From Sphingomonas sp. 28-66-16 (GTDB taxonomy: Bacteria > Pseudomonadota > Alphaproteobacteria > Sphingomonadales > Sphingomonadaceae), in the NCBI GenBank assembly GCA_002281485.1, contig NCGF01000002.1, forward strand, positions 124,001 to 188,000: a DNA stretch of 64,000 nt, read 5' to 3'. Made by a program: the position numbers and the translations under genes. Positions 1 through 7,591 of the stretch are shown here, one piece after another (position 1 is the stretch's first letter; each line of letters opens with the position of its first letter). Below the pieces are notes generated by a model. It did no database searches. It saw nothing but the letters and a program-made list of their open reading frames with translations, and was not told where the DNA came from.

Positions 1-846
1 ATCTTCGCGCTGATCTCTCCGGGCGACGAGGTGATCCTGTTCCAGCCGATGTACGACGCCTATCTGCCGCTCGTGCTCCGCGCGGGCGGCGTGCCGCGCT
101 TCGTGCGGCTGGAGCCGCCCGAGTGGCGGATCACGCGCGAGGCGCTGGAACGTGCCGCCTCCGCCCGGACCAAACTCATCCTGTTCAACGATCCGCTCAA
201 CCCGACCGCGACGATGGCGAGCGCCGCCGAACGCCGCCTGCTCGCCGATTTCTGCGTCGAGCGCGACCTGATCGCGATCTGTGACGAGGTGTGGGAGCAT
301 GTCGTGTTCGACGGCCGCAGCCACGCGTCGCTGATGGCCGAGCCGGGGATGCGCGATCGCTGCGTGAAGATCGGCTCGGCGGGGAAGATCTTTTCGCTTA
401 CCGGCTGGAAAGTCGGCTGGCTGTGCGCGGCGCCTGCGCTGTCGGGCTTGATTGCCAAGGCGCACCAGTTCCTGACCTTCACCACCCCGCCCAATCTTCA
501 GGCCGCCGCCGCCTATGGGCTGGGCAAGGACATGGCGTATTTTACGGCAATGCGTGCCGGCTTCGCGCGCTCGCGCGACCGGCTGGCGGTGGGGCTGGAC
601 GGCCTTGGCTATCGGGTGCTGCCGAGCGCTGCGACCTATTTCCTGTCGATCGACCTCGCCGCCAGCGGCATCGCGATGGAAGACGTGGCTTTTTGCGAAT
701 GGCTGGTCGAGGAAGCGGGCGTGGCCGCCATCCCGGTCAGCGCCTTTTACGCGGAGGACGCGGTGACCAATGTCGTGCGGCTGTGCTTCGCGAAGGTCGA
801 TGACACGATCGATGGCGCATTGGAGCGGATGGCGCGGCGGCCTTAG
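1..846 (+). CDS. PLP-dependent aminotransferase, class I/II (5' end outside window)
   Basis: The frame is open from base 1, so the N-terminus is cut off; 281 codons of the C-terminal part remain. It is a fold-type I aminotransferase: the PLP-pyridine aspartate lies in ICDEVWEHVVFDG and the Schiff-base lysine in SAGKIFSLTGWKVGW. The usual NNPHNPTG loop reads FNDPLNPTAT. The best family match from memory is the methionine/kynurenine-type (YbdL-like) aminotransferases that act on aromatic or sulfur amino acids. It sits about 0.9 kb from the methionine-salvage operon on the other strand, so it could perform the last step there (KMTB to methionine), but that role is inference. A generic aromatic or aspartate-family aminotransferase is the main alternative. 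Confidence 0.85.
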   Translation: MFALISPGDEVILFQPMYDAYLPLVLRAGGVPRFVRLEPPEWRITREALERAASARTKLILFNDPLNPTATMASAAERRLLADFCVERDLIAICDEVWEHVVFDGRSHASLMAEPGMRDRCVKIGSAGKIFSLTGWKVGWLCAAPALSGLIAKAHQFLTFTTPPNLQAAAAYGLGKDMAYFTAMRAGFARSRDRLAVGLDGLGYRVLPSAATYFLSIDLAASGIAMEDVAFCEWLVEEAGVAAIPVSAFYAEDAVTNVVRLCFAKVDDTIDGALERMARRP

Positions 847-906
847 CCTGTCTGGTTCGGGTGGAAATCGGACATTGGTCGTATAGAGTTTGCAGCGGAG
901 GCAGAC

Positions 907-1245
907 ATGGGCCGTCATCGGCAATGGCATGCTAGCGGTTGGGGCGCTGCAATTCTCGCGTCGGTCGCTATCCCTTTCGTGTTGCTGGTGGTTCTTTTTC
1001 AACGGCCGCTCGGGTTGAAGAGAAGCTCTGACCTCAACCCCGTCGATGTAGCCCGCTATTTATCCGACTTCCTTGATGGCAGCGGCGGGGCGTGGGACTG
1101 GGACGATTTTACCAGCATCTCGATTGCCGATTCTGAACTCGACAGTATTCGGCAAGAGGCGGGCGCGGTCCCGCTGCCGCTTACCACCCACGGCGAGGCG
1201 CAGATGAGGGCGCTGCTGGCACGGGTTCGCGCCCTTGAGATATGA
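907..1245 (+). CDS. hypothetical membrane-anchored protein, 112 aa
   Basis: No family recognised. After a short basic N-terminus (MGRHRQWHASG) there is one hydrophobic segment at roughly residues 13-34, then a soluble acidic domain of about 75 residues ending LLARVRALEI. This fits a single-pass protein with its C-terminal domain outside the cytoplasm. A purine-rich stretch (AGCGGAGGCAGAC) lies just before the ATG. The codons are less GC-rich at third positions than neighbouring metabolic genes. It lies alone between the aminotransferase and the methionine-salvage operon and is followed directly by a perfect 9-bp hairpin. Confidence 0.6.
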   Translation: MGRHRQWHASGWGAAILASVAIPFVLLVVLFQRPLGLKRSSDLNPVDVARYLSDFLDGSGGAWDWDDFTSISIADSELDSIRQEAGAVPLPLTTHGEAQMRALLARVRALEI

Positions 1246-1267
1246 CGGCAAGTGGGCGCTTGCCGTC
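1244..1267 (+). terminator. hairpin at the end of the 112-aa gene
   Basis: GACGGCAAG and CTTGCCGTC form a perfect 9-bp stem around a 6-nt loop and overlap the stop codon of the preceding gene. No T-run follows, so this is a weak or Rho-assisted terminator, or a 3' stabilising hairpin. Confidence 0.45.
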
Positions 1268-1409
1268 AGTCCCATTTCGCGACGATCAGATGCTGCGAGC
1301 TATTTTGGCTCCGTCCTGCGCGCGTGTCGATGCTGCGCCCGCTCCTATTCGGCGGTCAGGACGTTGCCAATGCCCGGGTCACTGATTTAGTTTCGCCATC
1401 AGGGAGGGA

Positions 1410-1511
1410 ATGGCCGGTATGAAGTTTGTCCCGACAGTGATGACCGGTATCGTGATACTCGGTATCTTTTGGATCCTTTTTCAAGCGAGCCGAAACAAGA
1501 GCAAAGATTGA
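1410..1511 (+). CDS. micro-ORF: 33-aa single-pass membrane peptide
   Basis: This short open frame is preceded by a strong purine-rich site (AGGGAGGGA, 1401-1409). It encodes a peptide that is almost entirely one hydrophobic helix (roughly residues 8-24, MTGIVILGIFWILF) with a basic, polar end (SRNKSKD). The ATG at 1410 is very close to the ribosome-binding site; the second ATG at 1419 (30 aa) is better spaced and may be the true start. No family is recognised. Small membrane peptides of this form are common in bacteria but also arise by chance. Confidence 0.4.
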   Translation: MAGMKFVPTVMTGIVILGIFWILFQASRNKSKD

Positions 1512-1742
1512 GCGATTAATTTCGATCGTCGAGCTTGAAGCTGGAACAGGCCTCGCCGATCGGCATCTTGCGGCGAGAGCAAACTAGCGGCTGCTTTCGG
1601 GATAAAAATGAATCCGCATTTTCGGCAAAATTTGCGGCGCAAACTGCCGCGTCTGCTTGCTCGTCACCCCGGCCTTGTTCCGGGGCCCCGCTTCTTCACC
1701 GGGAAACTAAGATGATGGACCAGAAGGCGCCGCCTTCTCGCC
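1512..1742. other. intergenic stretch with a small palindrome
   Basis: This lies between the micro-ORF and the end of mtnA. A 79-codon open frame crosses it, but it lacks a ribosome-binding site and family features. The only structure seen is the CCCCGG...CCGGGG palindrome at 1667-1685. Confidence 0.5.
1667..1685. repeat. short palindromic repeat (CCCCGG-N7-CCGGGG)
   Basis: The sequence CCCCGGCCTTGTTCCGGGG is a 6-bp stem with a 7-nt loop, preceded by GTCA. It resembles the dispersed extragenic palindromes of sphingomonads (CCCCGGACTTGATCCGGGG type, from memory). It is also placed where it could act as a 3' hairpin for the convergently placed mtnA. Confidence 0.5.
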
Positions 1743-2774
1743 TCAGATCGTCGCGCTCACCCCCTTTTCGGTAATATAGCCCGTCACCAGCCTTGCCGGC
1801 GTCACGTCGAACGCCGGGTTGGCCGCGGCCGATGCCGTCACGCGCATCGCGCCGCCTTCGCCCTGGACGTGCGTCACTTCCTCGCCCGCGCGTTCCTCGA
1901 TCGGGACGTCGGCGCCGGTCGGGGTGGTCGCGTCGAAGGTCGTCGACGGCAGCGCGACGTAGAAGGGGATGCCGTTGTCCTTGGCCGCCAGCGCCTTCAG
2001 ATAGGTGCCGATCTTGTTGCAGACATCGCCGTTCGCCGCGACGCGATCGGTGCCGACGATCACCATGTCGACCTGGCCATTCATCATCAGATGGCCGCCG
2101 GCATTGTCGACGATCACGGTGTGCGGCACGCCGTGGCTCGCGAGCTCGAACGCGGTGAGGAGCGCGCCCTGGTTGCGCGGGCGCGTCTCGTCGACCCAGA
2201 CATGGACCGGAATGCCCGCATCGTGCGCGATATAGATGGGCGCGGTTGCGGTGCCGTAATCGACCGTCGCCAGCCAGCCGGCGTTGCAATGCGTCAGGAT
2301 GTTGAGCGGTCGGCCGGGGTTTTTGGCGTGGAGATCGCGCAGGATTTCAAGCCCATGCGCGCCGATCGCCTCGCTCATCGCGGCATCGTCGTCGGCGATC
2401 GAGTCCGCTCGCGCAAAGGCCGCCTCTGCACGATCGGCAGGGGCGAGCGGGCGGACATGCGCGGCCACATCATCGAGCGCCCAGCGCAGATTGACCGCCG
2501 TCGGCCGCGCCTCGAGCAGGAACTTGTGCGCCGCCTCCAGCCCAGCGTCCGATGCATCCTCGGCCAGCGCGAGGGCCAACCCATAAGCCGCCGTCGCCCC
2601 GATCAGCGGCGCACCCCGCGTCCACATCTCGCGGATCGCGCGTTCGGCGGTGGCGGCATCGCGCAGCTCCACCCAGGTGATCTTCCACGGCAGGTCGCGC
2701 TGATCGAGGATCGTCGCGCCCTTGCCGTCATCGGTGCGGCGGATCGAGCGGGTGTGGATGCCGTTGAGTTTCAT
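1743..2774 (-). CDS. mtnA: S-methyl-5-thioribose-1-phosphate isomerase
   Basis: MtnA converts 5-methylthioribose-1-phosphate to 5-methylthioribulose-1-phosphate in methionine salvage; it is a cytosolic member of the eIF2B-like isomerases. Visible signatures are TRGAPLIGATAAYG near residue 50, ILTHCNAG around 155 with the catalytic cysteine, and the loop GTDRVAANGDVCNKIGTY around 230 with the catalytic aspartate. The 344-aa length is normal. The ATG at 2774 gives MKLNGIHTRSI, has an AGAGGAAC site upstream, and is preferred over a start 21 bases further out. It is the last gene of the leftward mtnB-D-C-A group, separated from mtnC by about 100 bases holding an inverted repeat. Confidence 0.95.
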   Translation of the reverse strand: MKLNGIHTRSIRRTDDGKGATILDQRDLPWKITWVELRDAATAERAIREMWTRGAPLIGATAAYGLALALAEDASDAGLEAAHKFLLEARPTAVNLRWALDDVAAHVRPLAPADRAEAAFARADSIADDDAAMSEAIGAHGLEILRDLHAKNPGRPLNILTHCNAGWLATVDYGTATAPIYIAHDAGIPVHVWVDETRPRNQGALLTAFELASHGVPHTVIVDNAGGHLMMNGQVDMVIVGTDRVAANGDVCNKIGTYLKALAAKDNGIPFYVALPSTTFDATTPTGADVPIEERAGEEVTHVQGEGGAMRVTASAAANPAFDVTPARLVTGYITEKGVSATI

Positions 2775-2804
2775 TCGTCTCGTTCCTCTGCGCAATCCGT
2801 TCGG

Positions 2805-2865
2805 TTCGAGCGAAGCCTCGAAACACGGCGCACCGCTTGGGGCCTGTTTCCCGCCTTCGCTCGAA
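2805..2865. repeat. dispersed inverted repeat (TTCGAGCGAAG ... CTTCGCTCGAA)
   Basis: The outer arms TTCGAGCGAAG and CTTCGCTCGAA are perfect complements, with further internal complementarity (GAAAC/GTTTC). A clearly related copy lies at 20856-20920 between hpnF and hpnE. It sits between mtnC and mtnA in the salvage operon, so any transcript crossing it would carry a long hairpin. An A-run directly after the right arm becomes a U-run only on minus-strand transcripts reaching the hairpin, where it precedes the stem. Confidence 0.7.
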
Positions 2866-2875
2866 AAAAAACGGG

Positions 2876-3526
2876 CTAGGCGGTCGCCTCGTCGAGCATG
2901 ATCGCGTCAAAGCTTGCAATATCCGCCGGTCCGCCCTCACGGTCGATCAGCAAAGCCTGCATCCCCGCCGCTTTGGCCGCATCGGTTTCCGCCGACACGT
3001 CCGACAGGAACAGCACCTGGCCCACCGGCACCCCGATCGCCCCGGCAATGCGCGTATAGGCGACGGACTCGCGCTTGGGCCCAGTCGTGGTGTCGAAATA
3101 GCCCGAGAAGAGCGGGGTCAGGTCGCCCGCTTCGCTATAGCCGAAGATCAGTTTCTGCGCTGCGACCGATCCGCTCGAAAACACGAAAAGCGGCACCCCC
3201 GCCGCATGCCAGCGCTTCAGCGCCGCCACCGCATCGGAATAGACATGCCCCTTGAACGCGCCGTCCTTGAAACCCGCGTCCCAGATCATCCCCTGGAGCG
3301 TCTTGAGCGGGGTGATCTTCTGGTCGGTGTCGATCCAGCGCGTCATCGTGGCGATCGGATCGCCCGGCTCCATGGCCTGCACCTCGGCCAAGATCGGCGC
3401 GACCTGATCGGGGTGGGCCGCGCAATAGCTCGCGAGCCGCGCACGCGCATAGGGGAACAGCACGTCCGCCACGAAGGAGATCGACGATGTCGTCCCCTCG
3501 ATGTCGGTCAAAATGGCCTTGATCAT
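2876..3526 (-). CDS. mtnC: enolase-phosphatase E1 (2,3-diketo-5-methylthiopentyl-1-phosphate)
   Basis: MtnC is a HAD-superfamily enzyme that enolises and then dephosphorylates diketo-methylthiopentyl-phosphate to acireductone. The N-terminus MIKAILTDIEGTTSSISFV carries the family's HAD motif I (DIEGT, aspartate nucleophile). Motif II lies in FVFSSGSVAAQK near residue 110 and motif III/IV in VLFLSDVSAETDAAKAAGM near 170-185. The 216-aa length is close to the family norm. The gene abuts mtnD: its ATG follows the mtnD stop without a gap. Confidence 0.95.
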   Translation of the reverse strand: MIKAILTDIEGTTSSISFVADVLFPYARARLASYCAAHPDQVAPILAEVQAMEPGDPIATMTRWIDTDQKITPLKTLQGMIWDAGFKDGAFKGHVYSDAVAALKRWHAAGVPLFVFSSGSVAAQKLIFGYSEAGDLTPLFSGYFDTTTGPKRESVAYTRIAGAIGVPVGQVLFLSDVSAETDAAKAAGMQALLIDREGGPADIASFDAIMLDEATA

Positions 3527-4069
3527 TCAGGCCGCAACCGGCTGGAGCCGGGGAAAGCGATCGGCGATGTCGTCGCCGGTGAACTGGGCGATCCAGCCAT
3601 CGGGGTTGAGGAACAGGCGAATGACGCTGAACTGCGGGCGCTCTCCCATGTCGAACCAGTGGCGCATGCCGGCGGGGACCGAAATCAGATCGCCCCTGGT
3701 GCACAGCATGTTGAACACCCGGCCGCCTTCGTGGAGCGTGAACAGCCCCTGGCCGTCGACGAAGAAGCGGATTTCGTCTTCGGCATGGGTGTGTTCGGAC
3801 AGGAATTTGGTGCGGATCGTCGCGCGATCGGGATGGTCGGGGGTCACCCCCATCACGTCGATCGATCGATAGCCGTCGGCAGCGACGAGCCGCTCGATCT
3901 CGGGCGCATAGGCGGCGAGAACATCGTCGGCGCCTGCCACGTCGCGGGTCGGCCAGCGTTCGAACCGGACGCCGATCGTCGCGAGCTGCTCGGCGATCAC
4001 GCCGGCATCGCTGGTGTCGAGCAATGCCGTGCCGGCATCGCCTTCGTCGAAGATTTGGAGGTGGCTCAT
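3527..4069 (-). CDS. mtnD: acireductone dioxygenase (ARD)
   Basis: This metal-dependent cupin oxidises acireductone to 2-keto-4-methylthiobutyrate (Fe form) or to methylthiopropionate, formate and CO (Ni form); sequence alone does not tell which. The metal ligands are visible: H-T-H and E in SEHTHAEDEIRFFVDG near residues 95-105, and a further histidine in GMRHWFDMG near 140. The 180-aa length is typical. The ATG at 4069 overlaps the mtnB stop (ATGA) and begins MSHLQIFDEGD; a longer in-frame start inside mtnB is unlikely. Confidence 0.95.
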   Translation of the reverse strand: MSHLQIFDEGDAGTALLDTSDAGVIAEQLATIGVRFERWPTRDVAGADDVLAAYAPEIERLVAADGYRSIDVMGVTPDHPDRATIRTKFLSEHTHAEDEIRFFVDGQGLFTLHEGGRVFNMLCTRGDLISVPAGMRHWFDMGERPQFSVIRLFLNPDGWIAQFTGDDIADRFPRLQPVAA

Positions 4070-4695
4070 CGTCTGCTCTCCCGGAAACGGCGCTCGGCGA
4101 GTTCGGCGGCGATCATCCATTCGACGCCCTCGATCACGCGCTCGGCCTCGGCCATGTCGGTGCCCCAGCCGTACAGGCCATGGCCGCGAATAAGATAGGC
4201 GGGCGGCGGCGATTCGGCCAGCATCGCGGGTTCGATCGCGGCGATGATGTCTGCCATGTCCTGGCTGTTATCGACGATCGGCAGGTCGAAGACGGCATCG
4301 TGGGTGGAGAAGCCGGGCAGCACTTTCAGCATCTCGTGCCCGGCCAGCCGATACGAGGACACATCGGCATAGGCGCGGCTCATCCCCACGGCTTCGGGCG
4401 AATGGCTGTGGAGCACCGCGCGCACCTCAGGAAAGCGCGCATAGAGCGCCATGTGCAGCGCCGTCTCGGCTGACGGCTTCTTGCCGTCGAGCGAGCGCCC
4501 TTCGGCGTCGACCGTCATCACCCCGAAATCGGTCAGGCGCCCCTTGTGCCAGCCCGAAACGGTGATCGCGAAGCGGCCATCGCCGAGCCGCATGGAATAA
4601 TTGCCGGCGGTCGCGGGCGCCCAACCCTTGGCGTCGAGCCACCGCCCGGCCGCGATGATCTGGGCCTTTGCATCGGCCAGGGTCGCAGCGGTCAT
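4066..4695 (-). CDS. mtnB: methylthioribulose-1-phosphate dehydratase
   Basis: MtnB dehydrates methylthioribulose-1-phosphate to the diketo phosphate used by MtnC. It belongs to the class II aldolase/adducin family with a zinc site: VLHSHSPEAV (HxH) around residue 110 and RGHGLYGWG around 170. The 209-aa length is normal. It is the first gene of the salvage operon, overlapping mtnD by 4 bases, and starts 20 bases from the 3' end of the tRNA-Gly gene on the same strand, so co-transcription with or read-through from the tRNA is possible. Confidence 0.94.
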   Translation of the reverse strand: MTAATLADAKAQIIAAGRWLDAKGWAPATAGNYSMRLGDGRFAITVSGWHKGRLTDFGVMTVDAEGRSLDGKKPSAETALHMALYARFPEVRAVLHSHSPEAVGMSRAYADVSSYRLAGHEMLKVLPGFSTHDAVFDLPIVDNSQDMADIIAAIEPAMLAESPPPAYLIRGHGLYGWGTDMAEAERVIEGVEWMIAAELAERRFRESRR

Positions 4696-4715
4696 CGGGG
4701 TATCCGGCCAGAAAG

Positions 4716-4789
4716 TGGAGCGGGTAACGGGAATCGAACCCGTGTATTCAGCTTGGAAGGCTGCTGTACTACCATTGTACTATACCCGC
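4716..4789 (-). tRNA. tRNA-Gly (UCC anticodon)
   Basis: Read on the minus strand, GCGGGTA pairs with TACCCGC in the acceptor stem. The anticodon stem GCAGC/GCTG flanks the loop CTTCCAA with anticodon TCC, and the T-arm carries GGTTCGATTCC. CCA is encoded (4716-4718 on the plus strand). The 74-nt length with CCA is right for tRNA-Gly. Confidence 0.95.
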
Positions 4790-4884
4790 TTGTGTCTCGG
4801 CGCGATAATGGCAAGCGCCCGGCGGCGCAAGCGGGGGCATCCTTAACGGATTGCTTACCGTCGCTGCGCTACGCCCTCCTCCAG

Positions 4885-6177
4885 ATGTTGCACGATCCCG
4901 CTCTAGCGCGCGCGGCCAAGGCCGACCCGCGACCCCAATCCGCCGTCAGCACCGGCGTCGGCCTGTGCGGCCTTGTCGGTCTGCTGCTCTGGTCGGGCAT
5001 CGCCCGCTGGTTTCATATGGACGGCCCCTATGCGGCGCTCGTCAACGTCGCGGCCTGCGGGATGCCGATGGTGCTCTGGTCGATCTTCGTCGACAAGGTC
5101 CATCGCAACCCGACGACGGGGATCAACTGGGAATCGACCACCAGCTGGCGCGAGACGCTCGACATCAGCCTCACCAAGCTTGCCGGCCTGTGGATGACGT
5201 GGGCAGTCATCGCCCTGGTCTATGGCGTGTCGCGCTTTTACTGGCGGGGCAATTACCTGTTCTCGATGGAGGCGTTCCAGGCGGCGGCGCCGGTCCTGTT
5301 CGTCGCGTCGATCCCTTATGTGATCTGGATCGATCGCAAGCTGATCGACCCCAAGGACGGCGCCTGGGCGCTCGGCGCGTGGCTGATGGGCACCGCCAAT
5401 CCGGACAAGGACGCGATCTACAATCATCTGCGCAGCTGGGGGGTGAAAGGCTTTTTCCTCGCCTTCATGCTGGCGATCGTGCCGGGGGGCTTCGGCGAAT
5501 TCGTCCGCGCCGATACCAGCCTGTTGCTGCGCGATCCGGTCGCGCTGTCGAACTGGCTGATCACCTTCATGTTCGTGATCGACGTTGCCTTTGCGACCGT
5601 CGGCTATGTGCTGACGATGCGGCCGCTCGATTCGCACATCCGCAGCGCCAATCCCTACGCCGCGGCGTGGCTGGCGGCGCTGATCTGTTACCCGCCGTTC
5701 GTGCTCATGGCCGATGGCGGGCCGCTCGATTATCATCCCGGCACGTCGGACTGGGTCCATTGGTATGCCGGCCATCCGATATTGCTCGCGATCACCGGCG
5801 CGGTGCTGGTGATGCTGACCGCAATCTACGCCTGGGCGACGATCGCCTTCGGATTTCGTTTCTCGAACCTCACGCATCGCGGCGTGCTCACCCACGGCCC
5901 CTATGCCTTTTCGCGCCACCCCGCCTATCTGTCGAAGAATTTGTTCTGGCTGATCTCGACGATCCCATTCCTGTCGACCGGCACGATGGTCGATGCTGCA
6001 CGGGCGACAATCCTGATGGGCGTGGTCGCGGGCATCTATTATTGGCGCGCGCAGACCGAGGAATGGCATTTGGGCGAAGACCCGGCTTATCAGGCCTATA
6101 CGCAGTGGATGGCTCGAAACGGCGCCGTCCCGCGGTTCTTCGGCTGGCTGGCGGGCAAGCCGCCACCGGTCGCTTAA
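4885..6177 (+). CDS. isoprenylcysteine carboxyl methyltransferase-like membrane protein
   Basis: A polytopic protein of about 430 aa with roughly ten hydrophobic segments. The C-terminal third carries the ICMT/phospholipid methyltransferase signature: HRGVLTHGPYAFSRHPAYLSKNLFW near residue 340, then EEWHLGEDPAYQAYTQW. Such proteins methylate membrane-embedded substrates with SAM; the substrate here is unknown. The start at 4885 (MLHDPALARAAKAD) is inferred, because the frame is open upstream across the tRNA region, which cannot be coding. The gene ends tail-to-tail with gshA: the two stops share the palindrome TTAA. Confidence 0.75.
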   Translation: MLHDPALARAAKADPRPQSAVSTGVGLCGLVGLLLWSGIARWFHMDGPYAALVNVAACGMPMVLWSIFVDKVHRNPTTGINWESTTSWRETLDISLTKLAGLWMTWAVIALVYGVSRFYWRGNYLFSMEAFQAAAPVLFVASIPYVIWIDRKLIDPKDGAWALGAWLMGTANPDKDAIYNHLRSWGVKGFFLAFMLAIVPGGFGEFVRADTSLLLRDPVALSNWLITFMFVIDVAFATVGYVLTMRPLDSHIRSANPYAAAWLAALICYPPFVLMADGGPLDYHPGTSDWVHWYAGHPILLAITGAVLVMLTAIYAWATIAFGFRFSNLTHRGVLTHGPYAFSRHPAYLSKNLFWLISTIPFLSTGTMVDAARATILMGVVAGIYYWRAQTEEWHLGEDPAYQAYTQWMARNGAVPRFFGWLAGKPPPVA

Positions 6178-7544
6178 AAGCGCATTTCCTCATACACCCG
6201 GCTGACATCGCCGCCCCAGGCGCCGTGATAGCGATCGAGCAGCAACTGCGCGGGCACCTTGCCCGATCGGACAATCTCGCGCAGCGGATCGAGGAACCCG
6301 GTTTCGTTGCTGCCGCCGGCATCGTGCCGGCCTCGCGCGGCCAACCCGCCATGGGCGATATCGAGCACCTCGCTCGCAATCGTCCGCAACGTGCCACCCG
6401 GGATCGGCGCATCGAGGCCAAGCTTGGGCACCGAGGAGCGGAGCAGCTCGCGCTCGTCCATCGTCCAGTGCTTGACGACGTCCCACGCCGCGTCGAGCGC
6501 CTGGCCGTCATAGAGCAGCCCGACCCAGAAGGCGGGCAGCGCGCAGATGCGGTTCCACGGCCCGCCGTCAGCACCGCGCATCTCGAGGAAAGATTTCAGC
6601 CGCACCTCGGGAAAGGCGGTCGACAAATGATCGTTCCAGTCGTCGATCGTCGGCAGTTCGCCGGGCAGGACCGACAATTCCCCTTTCAGGAAATCGCGAA
6701 AGCTGAGGCCGGCCGCATCGATATAGCTGCCGTCGCGGTAGACAAAATACATCGGCACATCGAGTGCATAATCGGCATAGCGCTCATAGCCGAAGCCGTC
6801 CTCGAACACGAACGGCAGCATGCCGGTGCGTGCCGGATCGGTGTCCGACCAGATATGGCTGCGGTACGATAGAAACCCGTTGGGCTTGCCTTCGGTGAAC
6901 GGCGAATTGGCGAACAGCGCGGTCGCGAGTGGCTGAAGGGCGAGGCCGACGCGGAATTTTTTCACCATATCGGCTTCGGACTGATAATCCAGATTAACCT
7001 GAATGGTACAGGTTCGCAGCATCATATCGAGCCCCATCGTACCGACCCGGGGCATGTGACGGAGCATGATGGCGTAGCGGCCCTTGGGCATGATCGGCAG
7101 TTCGGCGCGGGTCTTGTCGGGCCACATGCCCAGACCGAGAAAGCCGATGCCGAGCTTGTCGCCCACTTTGCGCACCTGTTCGAGGTGCCGACCGGTTTCG
7201 GCGCAGGTCAGGTGGAGATTGTCGAGCGGCGCACCCGACAGTTCGAACTGCCCCGCGGGCTCGAGGCTGACGCTGCCGTCGACGCCCGACAGCGCGATCA
7301 CCTTGCCGCCTTCGATGACGGGGACCCAACCGAATTCGGTGAGGGCATCGAGCAGATCGCGGATGCCGCCCGGTTCATCGTAGGAAGGCGCGCGGTGATC
7401 GTCGGTCTTGTAGACGAACTTCTCGTGCTCGGTGCCGATTCGCCAGCGCTCGGGCGGCTTCTCGCCCTGGGCGAAGGTCGCAATCAATTGGTCGCGGTGC
7501 TCGATGACCGCTGATACGTTGTTCGTGACGGTCTTCGTGCTCAT
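6174..7544 (-). CDS. gshA: glutamate-cysteine ligase (plant/alphaproteobacterial type)
   Basis: The first enzyme of glutathione synthesis joins glutamate and cysteine with ATP. It resembles the GCS2-family ligases of plants and alphaproteobacteria rather than E. coli GshA: WRIGTEHEKFVYK near residue 37, GQFELSGAPLDNLHLTCAET near 118, and PRVGTMGLDMMLRTCTIQVNLDY near 175. The 456-aa length is as expected. The ATG at 7544 starts MSTKTVTNNVSAVIEHRD. The gene converges with the ICMT-like gene (stops overlap) and follows rsmE on the same strand after about 50 bases. Confidence 0.93.
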   Translation of the reverse strand: MSTKTVTNNVSAVIEHRDQLIATFAQGEKPPERWRIGTEHEKFVYKTDDHRAPSYDEPGGIRDLLDALTEFGWVPVIEGGKVIALSGVDGSVSLEPAGQFELSGAPLDNLHLTCAETGRHLEQVRKVGDKLGIGFLGLGMWPDKTRAELPIMPKGRYAIMLRHMPRVGTMGLDMMLRTCTIQVNLDYQSEADMVKKFRVGLALQPLATALFANSPFTEGKPNGFLSYRSHIWSDTDPARTGMLPFVFEDGFGYERYADYALDVPMYFVYRDGSYIDAAGLSFRDFLKGELSVLPGELPTIDDWNDHLSTAFPEVRLKSFLEMRGADGGPWNRICALPAFWVGLLYDGQALDAAWDVVKHWTMDERELLRSSVPKLGLDAPIPGGTLRTIASEVLDIAHGGLAARGRHDAGGSNETGFLDPLREIVRSGKVPAQLLLDRYHGAWGGDVSRVYEEMRF

Positions 7545-7591
7545 GCGCGGCCATGTAGCGCCGGGCCGGGGCGGGCGCTAGGGGGCGCGCT

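Noticed and set aside
1535..1774. 79-codon plus-strand frame before mtnA
   Set aside because: No ribosome-binding site, no domain, crosses a palindrome and runs into the 3' end of mtnA.
4546..4884. N-terminal extension of the ICMT-like protein
   Set aside because: It would translate antisense through mtnB and the tRNA-Gly gene.
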